Assembly (NCBI GenBank): GCA_026168455.1
Contig: CM047429.1
Span: 6,599,125-6,663,124, forward strand
Length of the DNA: 64,000 nt
Source of the DNA: Theocolax elegans
Taxonomy: Eukaryota; Arthropoda; Insecta; Hymenoptera; Cerocephalidae
Direction: 5' to 3'
Part shown: positions 43,944 through 53,562 of the stretch, piece by piece
Layout of the letters: each line of letters begins with the position of its first letter
Position numbering within the stretch: position 1 is the stretch's first letter
Made by a program: the position numbers and the translations under genes
Notes under the pieces: generated by a model
The model's database searches: none
Told to the model about the DNA's origin: nothing
Seen by the model: only the letters and a program-made list of their open reading frames with translations

Positions 43944-44667
43944 TTAATATTTCACATAATATGGAATTTGTTCAAATTTTATTTAGTGGACCATGTGATG
44001 GTGGTCATTGGATTTGTGTATGGTATGATACTCATAAATTAAGAGTTTTTGATAGTTTAAATAAAAAATTAAATGATCAACATAAAATATATTTAAGTAG
44101 ATTATTTTTGAATTATGAAGAAATTAATGTTGTTTATGATCTGTCCAAACACAAATGAAGCCATTTAATTGTGGCGTGTTTTCAATTGCGTTTGCAGTAG
44201 CAATTGCTTTCGGAACGTGTCCATATAATCTAACTTTTGATGAATCTAATATGCGAGATCATTTAATTTATATGTTTCAACAAAACGAACTACTTATGTT
44301 CCCATTAATAACCAATAGATCAAATTTTCTTCTTAATTCAATTCCGATAATAAATTATAGAATGCAATTTTTTAATAAAATGAAACATTCTGACAACCAA
44401 AAAGAAGAATTTATTAATATGCGTAATTATTTACAAATACCTGATCCAGAATTACAAAATAATCAAAATATAAATAGTGTAAAAGAAATCATTGATTTAA
44501 CTGATAGTAAATTACAATGTAATAATGAATATACAAAAAAAATAATGGAAATGTCAGATTTATTTAATAGTAAATGTGGTATTTTTGAAAATACTACGAA
44601 AATAGCAAATAACAAAATAATGAACTTATATGCAAATTCGAACAGGTGTTCAAAACAGCAGAAATGA
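43922..44667 (+). pseudogene. Helitron-associated Ulp1/C48-like cysteine protease domain
   Basis: Frame 1 gives GPCDGGHWICVWYDTHKLRVFDSL with the catalytic His-Trp and Asp. A stop at 44156 precedes frame 2, which starts KPFNCGVFSIAFAVAIAFGTCP with the Cys nucleophile. The His, Asp, Cys spacing matches C48 peptidases found in some transposons. Whether it was fused to Rep is unclear: the downstream frame is stop-separated at 44667. Clients in Helitron biology are unknown. Confidence 0.65.
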
Positions 44668-44699
44668 GACGAAATTAAAAAGAAACAAAAATGCGCACA

Positions 44700-45535
44700 A
44701 AATTTATCGAAACATGGGGTTAAAATAAAAATCGAATCTAGTAATGACTTTTCTCCAGAACAAAAAGTAAATAAAATTAAAAGAATACGACTAAACAAAC
44801 AAAATGTGTCAGAACAACAAAAATTAATTGAACTTAAAAGAGAACGAGTAAATAGACAAAATTTAAGTGCAGAACAAAAATCTGACGAAGCTAAAAGGAA
44901 AAAGGAATATAGAAAAAATTTAACTGCGGAACAAAAATCTAATGAAGCTAAAAGAAAAAAAGAATATCGAAAAAATGTAACTGTGGAACAAAAATCTAAT
45001 GAAGCTAAAAGGAAAAAAGAATATAGAAAAAATGTAACTGCGGAACAAAAATCTAATGAAGCTAAAAGGAAAAAGGAATATAGAAAAACTATAACTGCCG
45101 AAAAAAATATAATGAATCTAAAAAAAAAAAGAATATAGAAAAACTATAACTGCAGAACAAATATCTAATGAAACTAAAAGAAAAAAGAATATAGAAAAAA
45201 TCTAAGTACAGAAAAGAAAATATGTGAAATTGAACGTTAAAGAAATAAAAGAAAAACATTAACAAAAGAACAAAAGTTATTACAATTAAATGAAAAAAGA
45301 AAACGATATAAAATATTAAACGAAGAAAAAAAATTAATAGAAGCTAATAGAAAAAAAAGGAACGTAAAAAATTTAATAAAGATAAAAAATTAAAAGAATC
45401 ACAGAGAAACAAATTGTTTCGAACAAATAAAAATAATAACTACAAAATAACAAAAATTGGTTTAATAGCAAATACAGTTTTTAATGAAGTAGAAATATCT
45501 AAAAATGTTAATTACTTAGGGAAACTAAATCATAT
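44700..45535 (+). pseudogene. Helitron Rep N-terminal Lys/Arg repeat region
   Basis: From 44806 about five 19-residue units (LTAEQKSNEAKRKKEYRKN type, 57 bp each) run to about 45130, then break up by frameshift into a Lys-rich stretch. Similar basic repeats precede Rep in many Helitrons. The fragment at 33506-34485 has the same units with a slightly different order. Confidence 0.7.
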
Positions 45536-47025
45536 ATGCCAACATTAACAAAAATAGAAAGTTGTAGATTATATTACATAAGACAAGAACAATCAACATT
45601 ACGAACAGAATTATATACAGGTTTAATGGATTATATACATAATCAAGCTTCAACATCAAATAATATAATTGGTAAAATGGTTATACTTCCTTCATCATTT
45701 ATTGGTAGTCCTCGAGCTATTCAACAAAATTATTTAGATTCTATGAGTATATGTCAAACATTTGGTAAACCTGATATTTTTCTAACCATGACTTGTAACC
45801 CAAACTGGACTGAAATAATTGAAAACATTGAAATAAATCAAAAACCTATAGATAGACCGGATATAGTTGTTCGAGTGTTTAATGAAAAAGTCAAAGTTTT
45901 AAAAGAAAATTTATTAAAACAACATATATTTGGAAAAATTATTGCTTACATTTATGTTATAGAATTCCAAAAACGTGGTTTACCTCATATTCATATGCTC
46001 TTATATTTAGATGAAAAGGATAAATTTTATAATACAGAAAATATTGATAGTTTGATTAGTGCTGAAATTCCAAATATGAAAACACATCCTAAATTGTATG
46101 AATTGGTTAAACAGCATATGATTCATGGCCCTTGTGGAACTCAAAATAAAAATTCACCTTGTATGAATCCTGACAAAACAAAGTGTACAAAAAATTTTCC
46201 TAAACCATTTTGTACGGAAACTCAATTTCATAATGTCGATGGCTATCCAATATATAAACGCAGAAGTAATAATATTGCCATAACATATTCATAAAAAAAA
46301 ATAGCAGATAATCGTTATGTAGTACCCTACAATCCATATCTATTAATAGTACTTCAATGCCACATTAATGTAGAAATATGTAGTACAATAAAATCTATAA
46401 AATATCTACTGTTTAAATATTTTTATAAAGGTCCTGATACAGCACTTCTTTGTTTTTCAAATTCCGAAAAAAATGAAAATATAATGAATAGTTTAGATAA
46501 AAATAAATTGTCTATTTCCGAAACAGATAAAAATATATTTGTTTATGATGAAATTAAACAATATTTATCAACGAGATACATCTGAATACAAACTACATGA
46601 ACAATCTCACGCTATCTACAGATTAGCAGTCCATCTAGAGAATGAACATCTAGTTTATTTTAAAGAAGGATGTGAAAAAGAAATGATAAATAAAAATGTG
46701 AATACAAAATTAACTGCCTGGTTAGAATTAAATAAATTAGATGTTAAAGCTAATAATTTGTTATACAATGAAATTCCAAATCATTCTGTTTTCGATAAAA
46801 AAACGAAAAAGTGGAATGCAAGAAAAAAGTTCATTAAACCCGTTATAACTCGTATGTATTTTGTACGTCCAAAACATAAAGAACGTTTTTACTTAAGAAT
46901 GCTTTTATTACATTGTCGTGGAGCAACATCTTTTGAATCAATTCGCACTGTTAATGACATAGTATATTCAACTTATTATGAAGCTGCAGTTGCAAGACAT
47001 AGTAAAAAAGTATCTTTATTGATCG
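45536..47025 (+). pseudogene. Helitron Rep (HUH endonuclease) domain, broken
   Basis: The frame 45536-46294 reads ESCRLYYIRQEQSTLRTELY, TFGKPDIFLTMTCNPNW, FQKRGLPHIHMLLYL (the HUH metal-binding motif) and GPCGTQNKNSPCM. After a TAA the same frame resumes with VVPYNPYL, CHINVEICS and IKYLLFKYFYKG, carrying the paired catalytic tyrosines. A second piece (46539-47051) contains IYRLAVHLENEHLVYF, LLYNEIPNHSVF and ERFYLRMLLLHCRGATSFES, the link to the helicase. Rep nicks and joins strands during rolling-circle transposition. Confidence 0.8.
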
Positions 47026-47206
47026 TCACGAACAAACAGTTGTTAATATAAGTTACATTTTTGCCGACGTTTCGGACGTTTTTTCGCCGTCCCTTTTCAA
47101 GGCTAAAAAAATAATACATTACAGTTTAAAAAAAATATAAATAAATACAAGTAACGAGACATTTAACTCGATGTCACCAGACAATTTCACACACTCACCA
47201 AATTTA

Positions 47207-48171
47207 AACAGAACTCAAAAAAGCAACATATCAATAGTGTGGTTACATCTCGCAAAAGATACTCTCTCATGTATATTGTTACAATATTAATCTATAAAAA
47301 ACTCAAACAAATCAAATTTAATTCTCGCATTAAAACAATAACCCCTAACAACACAACCCAAAAAAAATATCTTTCAACTAATTTATACTACCTATGTTGT
47401 CACTATCCCAAGTCACAATTAATATTCATAATGCCCACAGACCCGTGCCCAACCTCTTACCAATACATTCGCAAATATACATATATATATATATATATGG
47501 GTGGTTCTCTGTGACATCGAAGATGAAAAAAATAAATATTGCTATAACTGTGGGAATATGCTTTAGAGGAATCCAGTAGTTCTCCTGAATTTTTTCAGAT
47601 TTTTTCTGGGCCATTATTTTAAGTTACAGAGAGTCAAAGTTGACAGTTTCGCACTTTTTTGCATTATATGCCCATTTTCATGAATTTTTAGCTCCCAGGG
47701 GATGCATTTTTCACTAAAAACATAAGTATGACTTTTTTTGTAAAATTTTCCGAACTTTTCATTAAAAATACTTTTAAAGACATAAATGTATGCTGTCACA
47801 CTCTTGTAAGCCATTTAAACCTTAAATAGAGAAAATCAGCAATTCTGCTCCGGACTCTGGTAACCTAATACTGTCTAAAAGATGTCTTTTTATAGTCAGA
47901 AATTGCCTAAAAATTTCCAGAGTGGGTCTAAATCATTAAGTTCACTTATGGTCAAAATATCCGGGAAAAGTGCCCGAAATATTAATAGAAATGTATATTT
48001 GTTGCCTTATAACGATGAATCTATTAGCATGATCATTGCAAAAAAATTTGTGCACTTACCTTGGAGTGGTAGAAAAGTATCTTCACTTGTTTCAGTATCC
48101 ATCTAATCCCCTGTAAGCTGCTAAAAATACAAATATTTTTATAAAATTATAAAAAATTATTTTTATATATT
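47207..48171. other. Unassigned AT-rich part of Penelope-like element 1
   Basis: No recognisable coding. An AT microsatellite lies at 47479-47500. It lies between the left inverted repeat and the structured insertion, so it is probably the 3' untranslated part of the element. Confidence 0.4.
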
Positions 48172-48185
48172 TGTCCCGTACATCA

Positions 48186-49527
48186 GTATTCTATGACTGT
48201 CCTAGAGTCTTTCCTTAGGGCAATATCACCGCATCAATCCGCAGTATTTGCTGCCCCGGAGCTCTCGTCAACAAGCCCCACAGCTCGGCGGTTTCATTCG
48301 TCGGCGATGGTGCCTAGAGTTTCCCCATCGAAAAGTGAGGCTCTCATGAGAGCCCCAACGGCATCGATTAACCTCGATGAGAGGCCACTAAGTGTACCAA
48401 AACGCCTTACTACAGCCCACCGCATTACACGGCTAGCCTAGAGTCGTAATTCTTGGTAAGAATTCGGCGGTGTTTAGCTCCCCGCCGTCTTCTGCTTTCG
48501 AACATAAGCAGCATCCGGGTCAAATCGCTTCACCCGTCAAGCCTGCTTGCAACCACACACCCCGCAGAGTCCAACCCAATACTGGGGACACGCTGGCGTT
48601 TCACTTTCGACACAGAGGTACGCCAACGTGGGGCTCGGATCCCAGTCCCTGCGTACCAGAGTAAAGTCATCCTGGTCCAACTGTCGACATGCCGAAGCAC
48701 GCCTCCCTATTACTCCCCGGATCCCCGAGGAGTTTTTGCGGTAGGTAGCCTAACGTTCGACTGTTCGTGAAGGGTAAAGCATTCGTCACTCCCTTCACGA
48801 GCTCTCCAAGGGATACCGTTCAAAAATCCCCTGAAAGAGAAAAAAGCGTACAAACCAAAAAGGCTTGTACGCTATTGCTTATGAAAGGTAAAACGTTCGA
48901 CAATCCTTTCATAAGCCTTCCAAGGGATACCGTTCGAAAAATCCCTTGAAAGAGAGAAAAAATGCGTACAAGCAAAAGCTTGTACGCAACGGTGTTTTTA
49001 ACATCTCACTCAACGCAAAGCCTTCAGTTCGGATGTGTATCACATCTCGACTTACTGACTTTATACGAAGAGAATTTTGATGAAAGGGACACCCTTCTAT
49101 GAGACATCCCAGCGACCCGTCTGGATGAGAAACTACTTCGGTCCGGATGTGCCCCAAGGCAGACCTCGAAAGGCCCGCCTCAGTATTTTGACGCTGCACG
49201 TAGTACACCCCGAAGGATGTCTACTTTGATTTAGCGGCCGTCCCTTCTTTCCTAGGTAGAGTCTCCCTTGACGAGTTCGCCCAGATGAATAGCAGAATCG
49301 TTAACGGCATATTTTCGATAACCAAGCGTATAGTAACCAAGAAATATTGCATGTTAAACAGTTGATCGCCGACATAGGCTCGACGAAGCAACTCGATTTC
49401 GAGGCGCACTAGTGGCAATCCTCTTCCTCCACTATCGCAGGAGGTCTACATCGGACCCTCGGAATTGGGGGCCGAGTCACTCACCCTCTCCCAACTCAGG
49501 AAATCTGAGAACAGGATTCCGCCAAGC
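48186..49527 (+). mobile_element. Hairpin-rich GC-rich insert related to a LINE 5' region
   Basis: This segment is flanked by the 14-nt direct repeat TGTCCCGTACATCA (48172-48185 and 49528-49541). About 75 bp at 49360-49437 match 62965-63047 in the opposite orientation (CAGTTGATCGCC, CTCGAYTTCGAGGCGCACTA, GTGGCAATCCTCTTCCTCCA), just upstream of a LINE ORF1 there. No long frame is convincing. At least seven short stem-loops follow one another in 48339-48630, then two tandem hairpin units at 48765-48990. It is probably the 5' untranslated region of an R1-type LINE that lost its coding part. Confidence 0.55.
48765..48990 (+). ncRNA. Two tandem two-hairpin units with compensatory stem changes
   Basis: Unit 1 has stems TCGTGAAGGG/CCCTTCACGA (48765-48800) and AGCGTACAA/TTGTACGCT (48845-48873). 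Unit 2 has GCTTATGAAAGG/CCTTTCATAAGC (48877-48916) and GCGTACAAGC/GCTTGTACGC (48964-48987, AAAA loop). The linking text CCAAGGGATACCGTTC is shared. Three base pairs differ between the first stems with both partners changed. A structured RNA element inside a retrotransposon leader is inferred. Confidence 0.55.
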
Positions 49528-49541
49528 TGTCCCGTACATCA

Positions 49542-49790
49542 ATAAAACTATCCACAAAAGGAGGGGAACACTCTGTATTGCGAGGCTAAGTCGAGTCGTG
49601 TGCTCCCGCGTATCAGGCGAACATGCGCCGCGGAGAAGTGGCATGCCGCGTCAGTCTTAATACAACCGGGATTCCCCGGAGAGCTCCGATACTTTATGCG
49701 AGTCGCCCAACCTTCCCGCCACACATAGTACGCTAATACCGAGAGGCAGTTATTCTCAAGCCAACAACGTAATGGAGAGTATAAAACACA
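49542..49790. other. GC-rich flank, unassigned
   Basis: GC-rich sequence between the structured insert and Penelope-like element 1. No protein was recognised. It may be a further piece of the same LINE leader. Confidence 0.4.
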
Positions 49791-49869
49791 TTTTTAACAA
49801 ACGGACAATGTTAATTACAACATAATTTTACAATATTTAACGTTTCTTTATACATATTCTTCAAAAAAT

Positions 49870-50270
49870 TTACATCCTCTATACGGTTAAGCGTGTTATC
49901 ATATGTATAAATATTCAGCATCTCCGAAAACATTCGTTTCTTCGTATTATTTTCGATATCAATGATAGATACCTTATTAAAATCAATGTTGTGGCCAGTA
50001 TCTCTCTTATGGACCGCTAATGCAGATCTTTCACTTTCATTGCGTACATCATTCTTAGGCTCTCTAATGCGTGATTTTAATTTACGTTTACTCGTGCCAA
50101 TGTATTGCGCTGTGCAGTCTTTACAAGGTATTTTATAAACAATATTGCATATCTCGTGTTTTTCATTTTTATCCTTGCCTAATTTAATAATATTACTAAA
50201 TTTATTAATCGTGCGATTAATTGGAAGAAAATCTCAATTTTTTATGAATACATTTAGGCACGGAGTTAAA
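49870..50270 (-). pseudogene. Penelope-like element 1 GIY-YIG endonuclease, broken
   Basis: From about 50150 on the minus strand: CNIVYKIPCKDCTAQYIGTS (VYK and YIG motif), then KLKSRIRE and ALAVHKRDTGHNIDF. It is out of frame with the RT pieces. The domain is the endonuclease that nicks DNA for Penelope-type retrotransposition. Confidence 0.75.
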
Positions 50271-50273
50271 TCT

Positions 50274-51002
50274 TTAATAAAAGGTAAAACAACCTTTGGT
50301 CTCAAAATTAAAATTTTTTTTAACAATATTATTAATCAAGCTATTACTGGTGTTATCTAAATGTGACAGTCGTTTATTTATGAATTTATTAATGAAATCA
50401 AATGGATAATTGTTATTAAGTAAAAAGTTTCTAACTAACACTATATTGTCATCATGAAAAATCGAATCCGACAACAAAACAGCCTTGTCAACTAAATTAT
50501 AAACCATTGCTATTTTTTGAGAGCGTGGGTGATGTGAAAAATAATTAAGATAACGTCCAGAGGCTGTGTTTTTACGGTACCAATTTGTCCTGCAAATAAC
50601 ATCGTCAAACCTATATTTTTAAATCAAAAAATGGTAATTCTTCATTTATTTCAGTTTCCACTGTAAATTTGATAGGTTCACAAAAATTATTAAAAGCGTT
50701 TAGTATCAAATCGATCTTTTCATGATTGACAATTAATAGCGTGTTATCTACATATCTTTTGTACAAAACAATATCCCTTTTGAATTCTTTTAAGCAACAA
50801 TTTTCTAAATCTTCTAATACAATGTCTGCAAACCATGGGCTTGTGCAAAAACCCATAGGAGCTCCCATGCATCGTTTGTAAATTTTTTTATTGAATTGTA
50901 AGAAGGTGAGTCCAAAAGCCGCTCTATCCCCTCCAAAAATTCAACTTTGACAATAGGAATACTACTCTTTATAAACTTCCATTTTTTTGATACTGCTCGC
51001 AT
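50274..51002 (-). pseudogene. Penelope-like element 1 reverse transcriptase, broken
   Basis: Minus-strand pieces: a block with FVQFNKKI-type text before GAPMGFCTSPWFADIVLEDL, then YKRYVDNTLLIV where the catalytic YVDD is YVDN, ETEINEELPFFDLKI, and after a frame change VYNLVDKAVLLSD and NKRLSHLDNTSN. The second catalytic Asp is lost and several frame changes occur. Confidence 0.75.
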
Positions 51003-51179
51003 AATTAAATCCCTTATTAAATTAAATTTGGTGAGTGTGTGAAATTGTCTGGTGACATCGAGTTAAATGTCTCGTTACTTGTATTTATTTATATTTTTTT
51101 TAAACTGTAATGTATTATTTTTTTAGCCTTGAAAAGGGACTAAAATATGGTCTAATTTTTTTCATTTTTCTTTAAAACA

Positions 51180-52043
51180 AAATATGAGAATAATTGACGC
51201 AGAAGATACTGCATTCAAAAATTGGCTATTAAATATTGGCGAAGGTATTTATGCAGAAAAATTTGAAGAAGATAATAATTATATTGAAATATCTTAGAAT
51301 TTACTATCAAATGGTGACTTAATTTCTGAAATATTTGGATCAAATATTAATTCAAAAGATTCATCATTAAGTAAAAAAGTAATCCTCTCCACGACAAATA
51401 ATCATGTATTAAAAATAAATAATGAAATATTAAGTAAAATGAATGGTCAAAGTAAAGAGTATTTTAGTATAGATACAGTAACTGATGATAATGATCAACC
51501 CTTGGATAATGTAATACCAATAGAATATATAAACTCAATAACGCCAAATGGTCTTCCACCGAACAAATTAACATTAAAAATTGGAGCAATTGTAATATTA
51601 TTAAGAAATTTAAATTTAGAAGATGGACTTTGCAATGGAACACGTCTCATTATCAAAGATTTGAAAGATTATATAATTCAAGCTGAAATCGTAACGGGAA
51701 AGAAAACTGAAAATGTAGTATTTTTACCACGAATAGATTTAAGCCCATCACCAGAAGAAATACCATTTAGAATGATCCGTAGACAATTTCCTATTAGACT
51801 GGGATTTGCCATGACTATTAATAAATCTCAAGGATAATCTTTTAATAACGTAGGTTTATTTTTACCAACACCAGTATTTAGTCATGGTCAAATGTATGTT
51901 GCATTATCTCGTGTTACATCAAAAAATAATTTGAAAATATTATTAAATAAAGATTCCCTGTACCTAAAAAAGATAAATAAAAATAAAAAAGAAATAACAA
52001 AAACTTACACAAAAAATGTAGTATTTAAAGAAATTTTCGATTA
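51180..52043 (+). pseudogene. Helitron PIF1-type helicase, C-terminal part
   Basis: From about 51180: NMRIIDAEDTAFKNWLLNIG, a stop at 51297, SKKVILSTTNNHVLKINNEI, EYINSITPNGLPPNKLTLKI, LRNLNLEDGLCNGTRLII and FAMTINKSQG. A stop (51835-51837) replaces the Gln that normally follows. The frame continues FNNVGLFLPTPVFSHGQMYV and ALSRVTS, helicase motifs V and VI. The N-terminal ATPase motifs are absent. Confidence 0.8.
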
Positions 52044-52295
52044 AAGTATATAAAAAAAAATATAAAAAAATATAGTCATAATTTTATAATGATTAAGTTA
52101 AAAAATTGTAATGCGAGCCATATGACAGTCTCAAGCCTGTGTAAACGCAGAGAGCAATTTTTCAACTTATATAATAAAAAAAAATAAAAATTTATAAAAT
52201 CACTTACAGAAGTTCCGACTGTGACTGTGTTACAACTACTATTTATCTTCCCAGAATTTGCAGATTTATAAATTGTATTAAATATAATATTTTAA

Positions 52296-52334
52296 ATGAT
52301 AAATGAATTTATCGATCTTTACAAGCCAAAGAAA
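52296..52334 (+). repeat. 39-nt direct repeat, left copy
   Basis: ATGATAAATGAATTTATCGA followed by TCTTTACAAGCCAAAGAAA. An identical copy lies at 52837-52875. The two bracket a 502-bp unit that carries the hammerhead ribozyme. Confidence 0.9.
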
Positions 52335-52501
52335 CATTCTTCACATCTCAAGTAAGGCGGACTGTATTAATACCAGCCACTGTATAAACCTCACAGGATG
52401 AGTGTTTGAAAAAAACTAAGACCAGCTAAATCAACAAAAATATAAAATTTAGTTGATTGTAGTATAAAATTAATAAAAACTTAATAAGACGGAAAAAAAA
52501 A

Positions 52502-52570
52502 TTGTATTTCGCCCTGAGTATGCCTGGTGGGCTCATCAGTAGAGTCCAGGCATCTCGTCTCTAAATACAA
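52502..52570 (-). ncRNA. Type III hammerhead ribozyme
   Basis: All elements are present on the minus strand in the right order. Stem III is TTGTAT (52570-52565) with ATACAA (52507-52502). Position 17 is U at 52564. Stem I is TAGAG/CTCTA. The core CTGATGA is at 52539-52533. Stem II is GCCC/GGGC, followed by GAA (52510-52508). Every stem is perfectly paired and every core base is canonical. Loops I and II (14 nt each) contain ATGCCTGG (52553-52546) and CCAGGCAT (52527-52520), which are complementary and could form the tertiary contact hammerheads use. Cleavage is predicted 3' of 52564. U at position 17 is permitted but usually slower than C. Confidence 0.85.
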
Positions 52571-52836
52571 ATGACAGATATAAAAATTTTTGAAAACCAG
52601 CTGTATTCTGACGAGGAAGACATGGGGTATATATGCCCTACCGATAGCAAACTTTAATAAGTGCCACATATTAACAGGTAGCCCCCTAACGCACTTACAT
52701 AGAACTAATGTCTTAATCGTCAGAATATTGTTACATAAGGCATATTCGTGATCCAATGCCATATAATTTTAAAATTTGAATTTTTCAACTAGTAGAAAAA
52801 TTCATGAATTTATTGCTTTCTTACACTATAAGTTAT

Positions 52837-52875
52837 ATGATAAATGAATTTATCGATCTTTACAAGCCAAAGAAA
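52837..52875 (+). repeat. 39-nt direct repeat, right copy
   Basis: Identical to 52296-52334. It is either a long target duplication or the remains of LTR-like ends of the small ribozyme-bearing unit. Confidence 0.9.
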
Positions 52876-53169
52876 TTTTTATTAATATAATATTTTAACT
52901 TTGGTATAAATAAATAAGTAACTATTTTCAAAAATAAATGCTACATATATATTTTAATACTTTTTAAATTAAATTTATTAAAAAAAAGGTGGTTTAATGT
53001 AGATGTAGACAGATATTGCTAATTACATTTATTAATTGCTTATAAAACCTTTAAAGTGACTCAATTTTACATTAAACTAATTACAATTTGTAATAATATT
53101 TTCGTTAATTTTAATAGGTTATTGGAATCGAGCGAGCGTAAGCGACCGAGTTTTTTTGTTAGTAGTATA

Positions 53170-53562
53170 TTATGCAACAAGTGTGTGAAGTATAATCTTT
53201 ACGAGAAGCAATAGTAGCAAACGAGTCGCCGGCGCAGCCGGTGACGAGTTCTCGCGATATGGCTCTAGTGAAAAAATATCACACACGAATCGCATTTGCT
53301 ATTTTTTGATCGACTATGTGTGAAGTCGATAAATCCGTTTCTCAAGTGAATATTATTTTATACTATGCGTGAAGTAATTAGATGTTCGTGAAGTGAAATA
53401 TTACGTATGAAATAATATTCACTTCAGACACGAACTTTTTAACTTCACGCATCGGCTTTACGCACAGTCGATCAAAAATGATATTTTTCCTAACTGCCGA
53501 CGACTCGTTTGCTAATATCACTTCTCGTGAAGAAAAAAACACTTCACATACTTGTTGCATAA
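53170..53562. mobile_element. Palindromic MITE, 393 bp
   Basis: TTATGCAACAAGTGTGTGAAG at the left (53170) matches the reverse complement of the right end (CTTCACATACTTGTTGCATAA, ending 53562). TA flanks both sides. Inner segments (CTCGTGAAG, GACTCGTTTGCTA, TGATCGAC, AATATTATTT) are also arranged as inverted pairs, so most of the element can fold. No open frame is present. Confidence 0.8.

Larger units (their letters stand above)
47040..51140 (-). mobile_element. Penelope-like element 1, inserted in the Helitron
   Basis: Reverse transcriptase and GIY-YIG pieces lie on the minus strand (51002-49870). Inverted terminal repeats of about 118 bp lie at 47089-47206 and 51023-51139. The left end extends into CCGACGTTTCGGACG, a hairpin typical of Penelope termini. 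The element separates Helitron Rep from helicase and is itself interrupted at 48186-49527. The RT N-terminal part is missing. Confidence 0.8.
43950..52045 (+). mobile_element. Decayed Helitron, split by nested insertions
   Basis: In plus-strand order: a C48/Ulp1-like protease, a Lys/Arg-rich repeat region, the Rep HUH nuclease, a Rep-helicase linker and, after a 4.1-kb interruption (47040-51140), the C-terminal end of a PIF1-type helicase. The helicase Walker motifs are missing. The N-terminal zinc block is deleted at 45537. Stops at 46292, 51297 and 51835 show decay. Helitron ends (5' TC and 3' CTRR hairpin) could not be placed. Confidence 0.8.

Noticed and set aside
48193..48770. Overlapping plus-strand frames in the GC-rich insert
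   Set aside because: All frames are short and without similarity, and the hairpin pattern accounts for the sequence.
52481..52762. 93-codon minus-strand frame
   Set aside because: It overlaps the hammerhead ribozyme and has no family resemblance. The structured RNA explains the sequence better.
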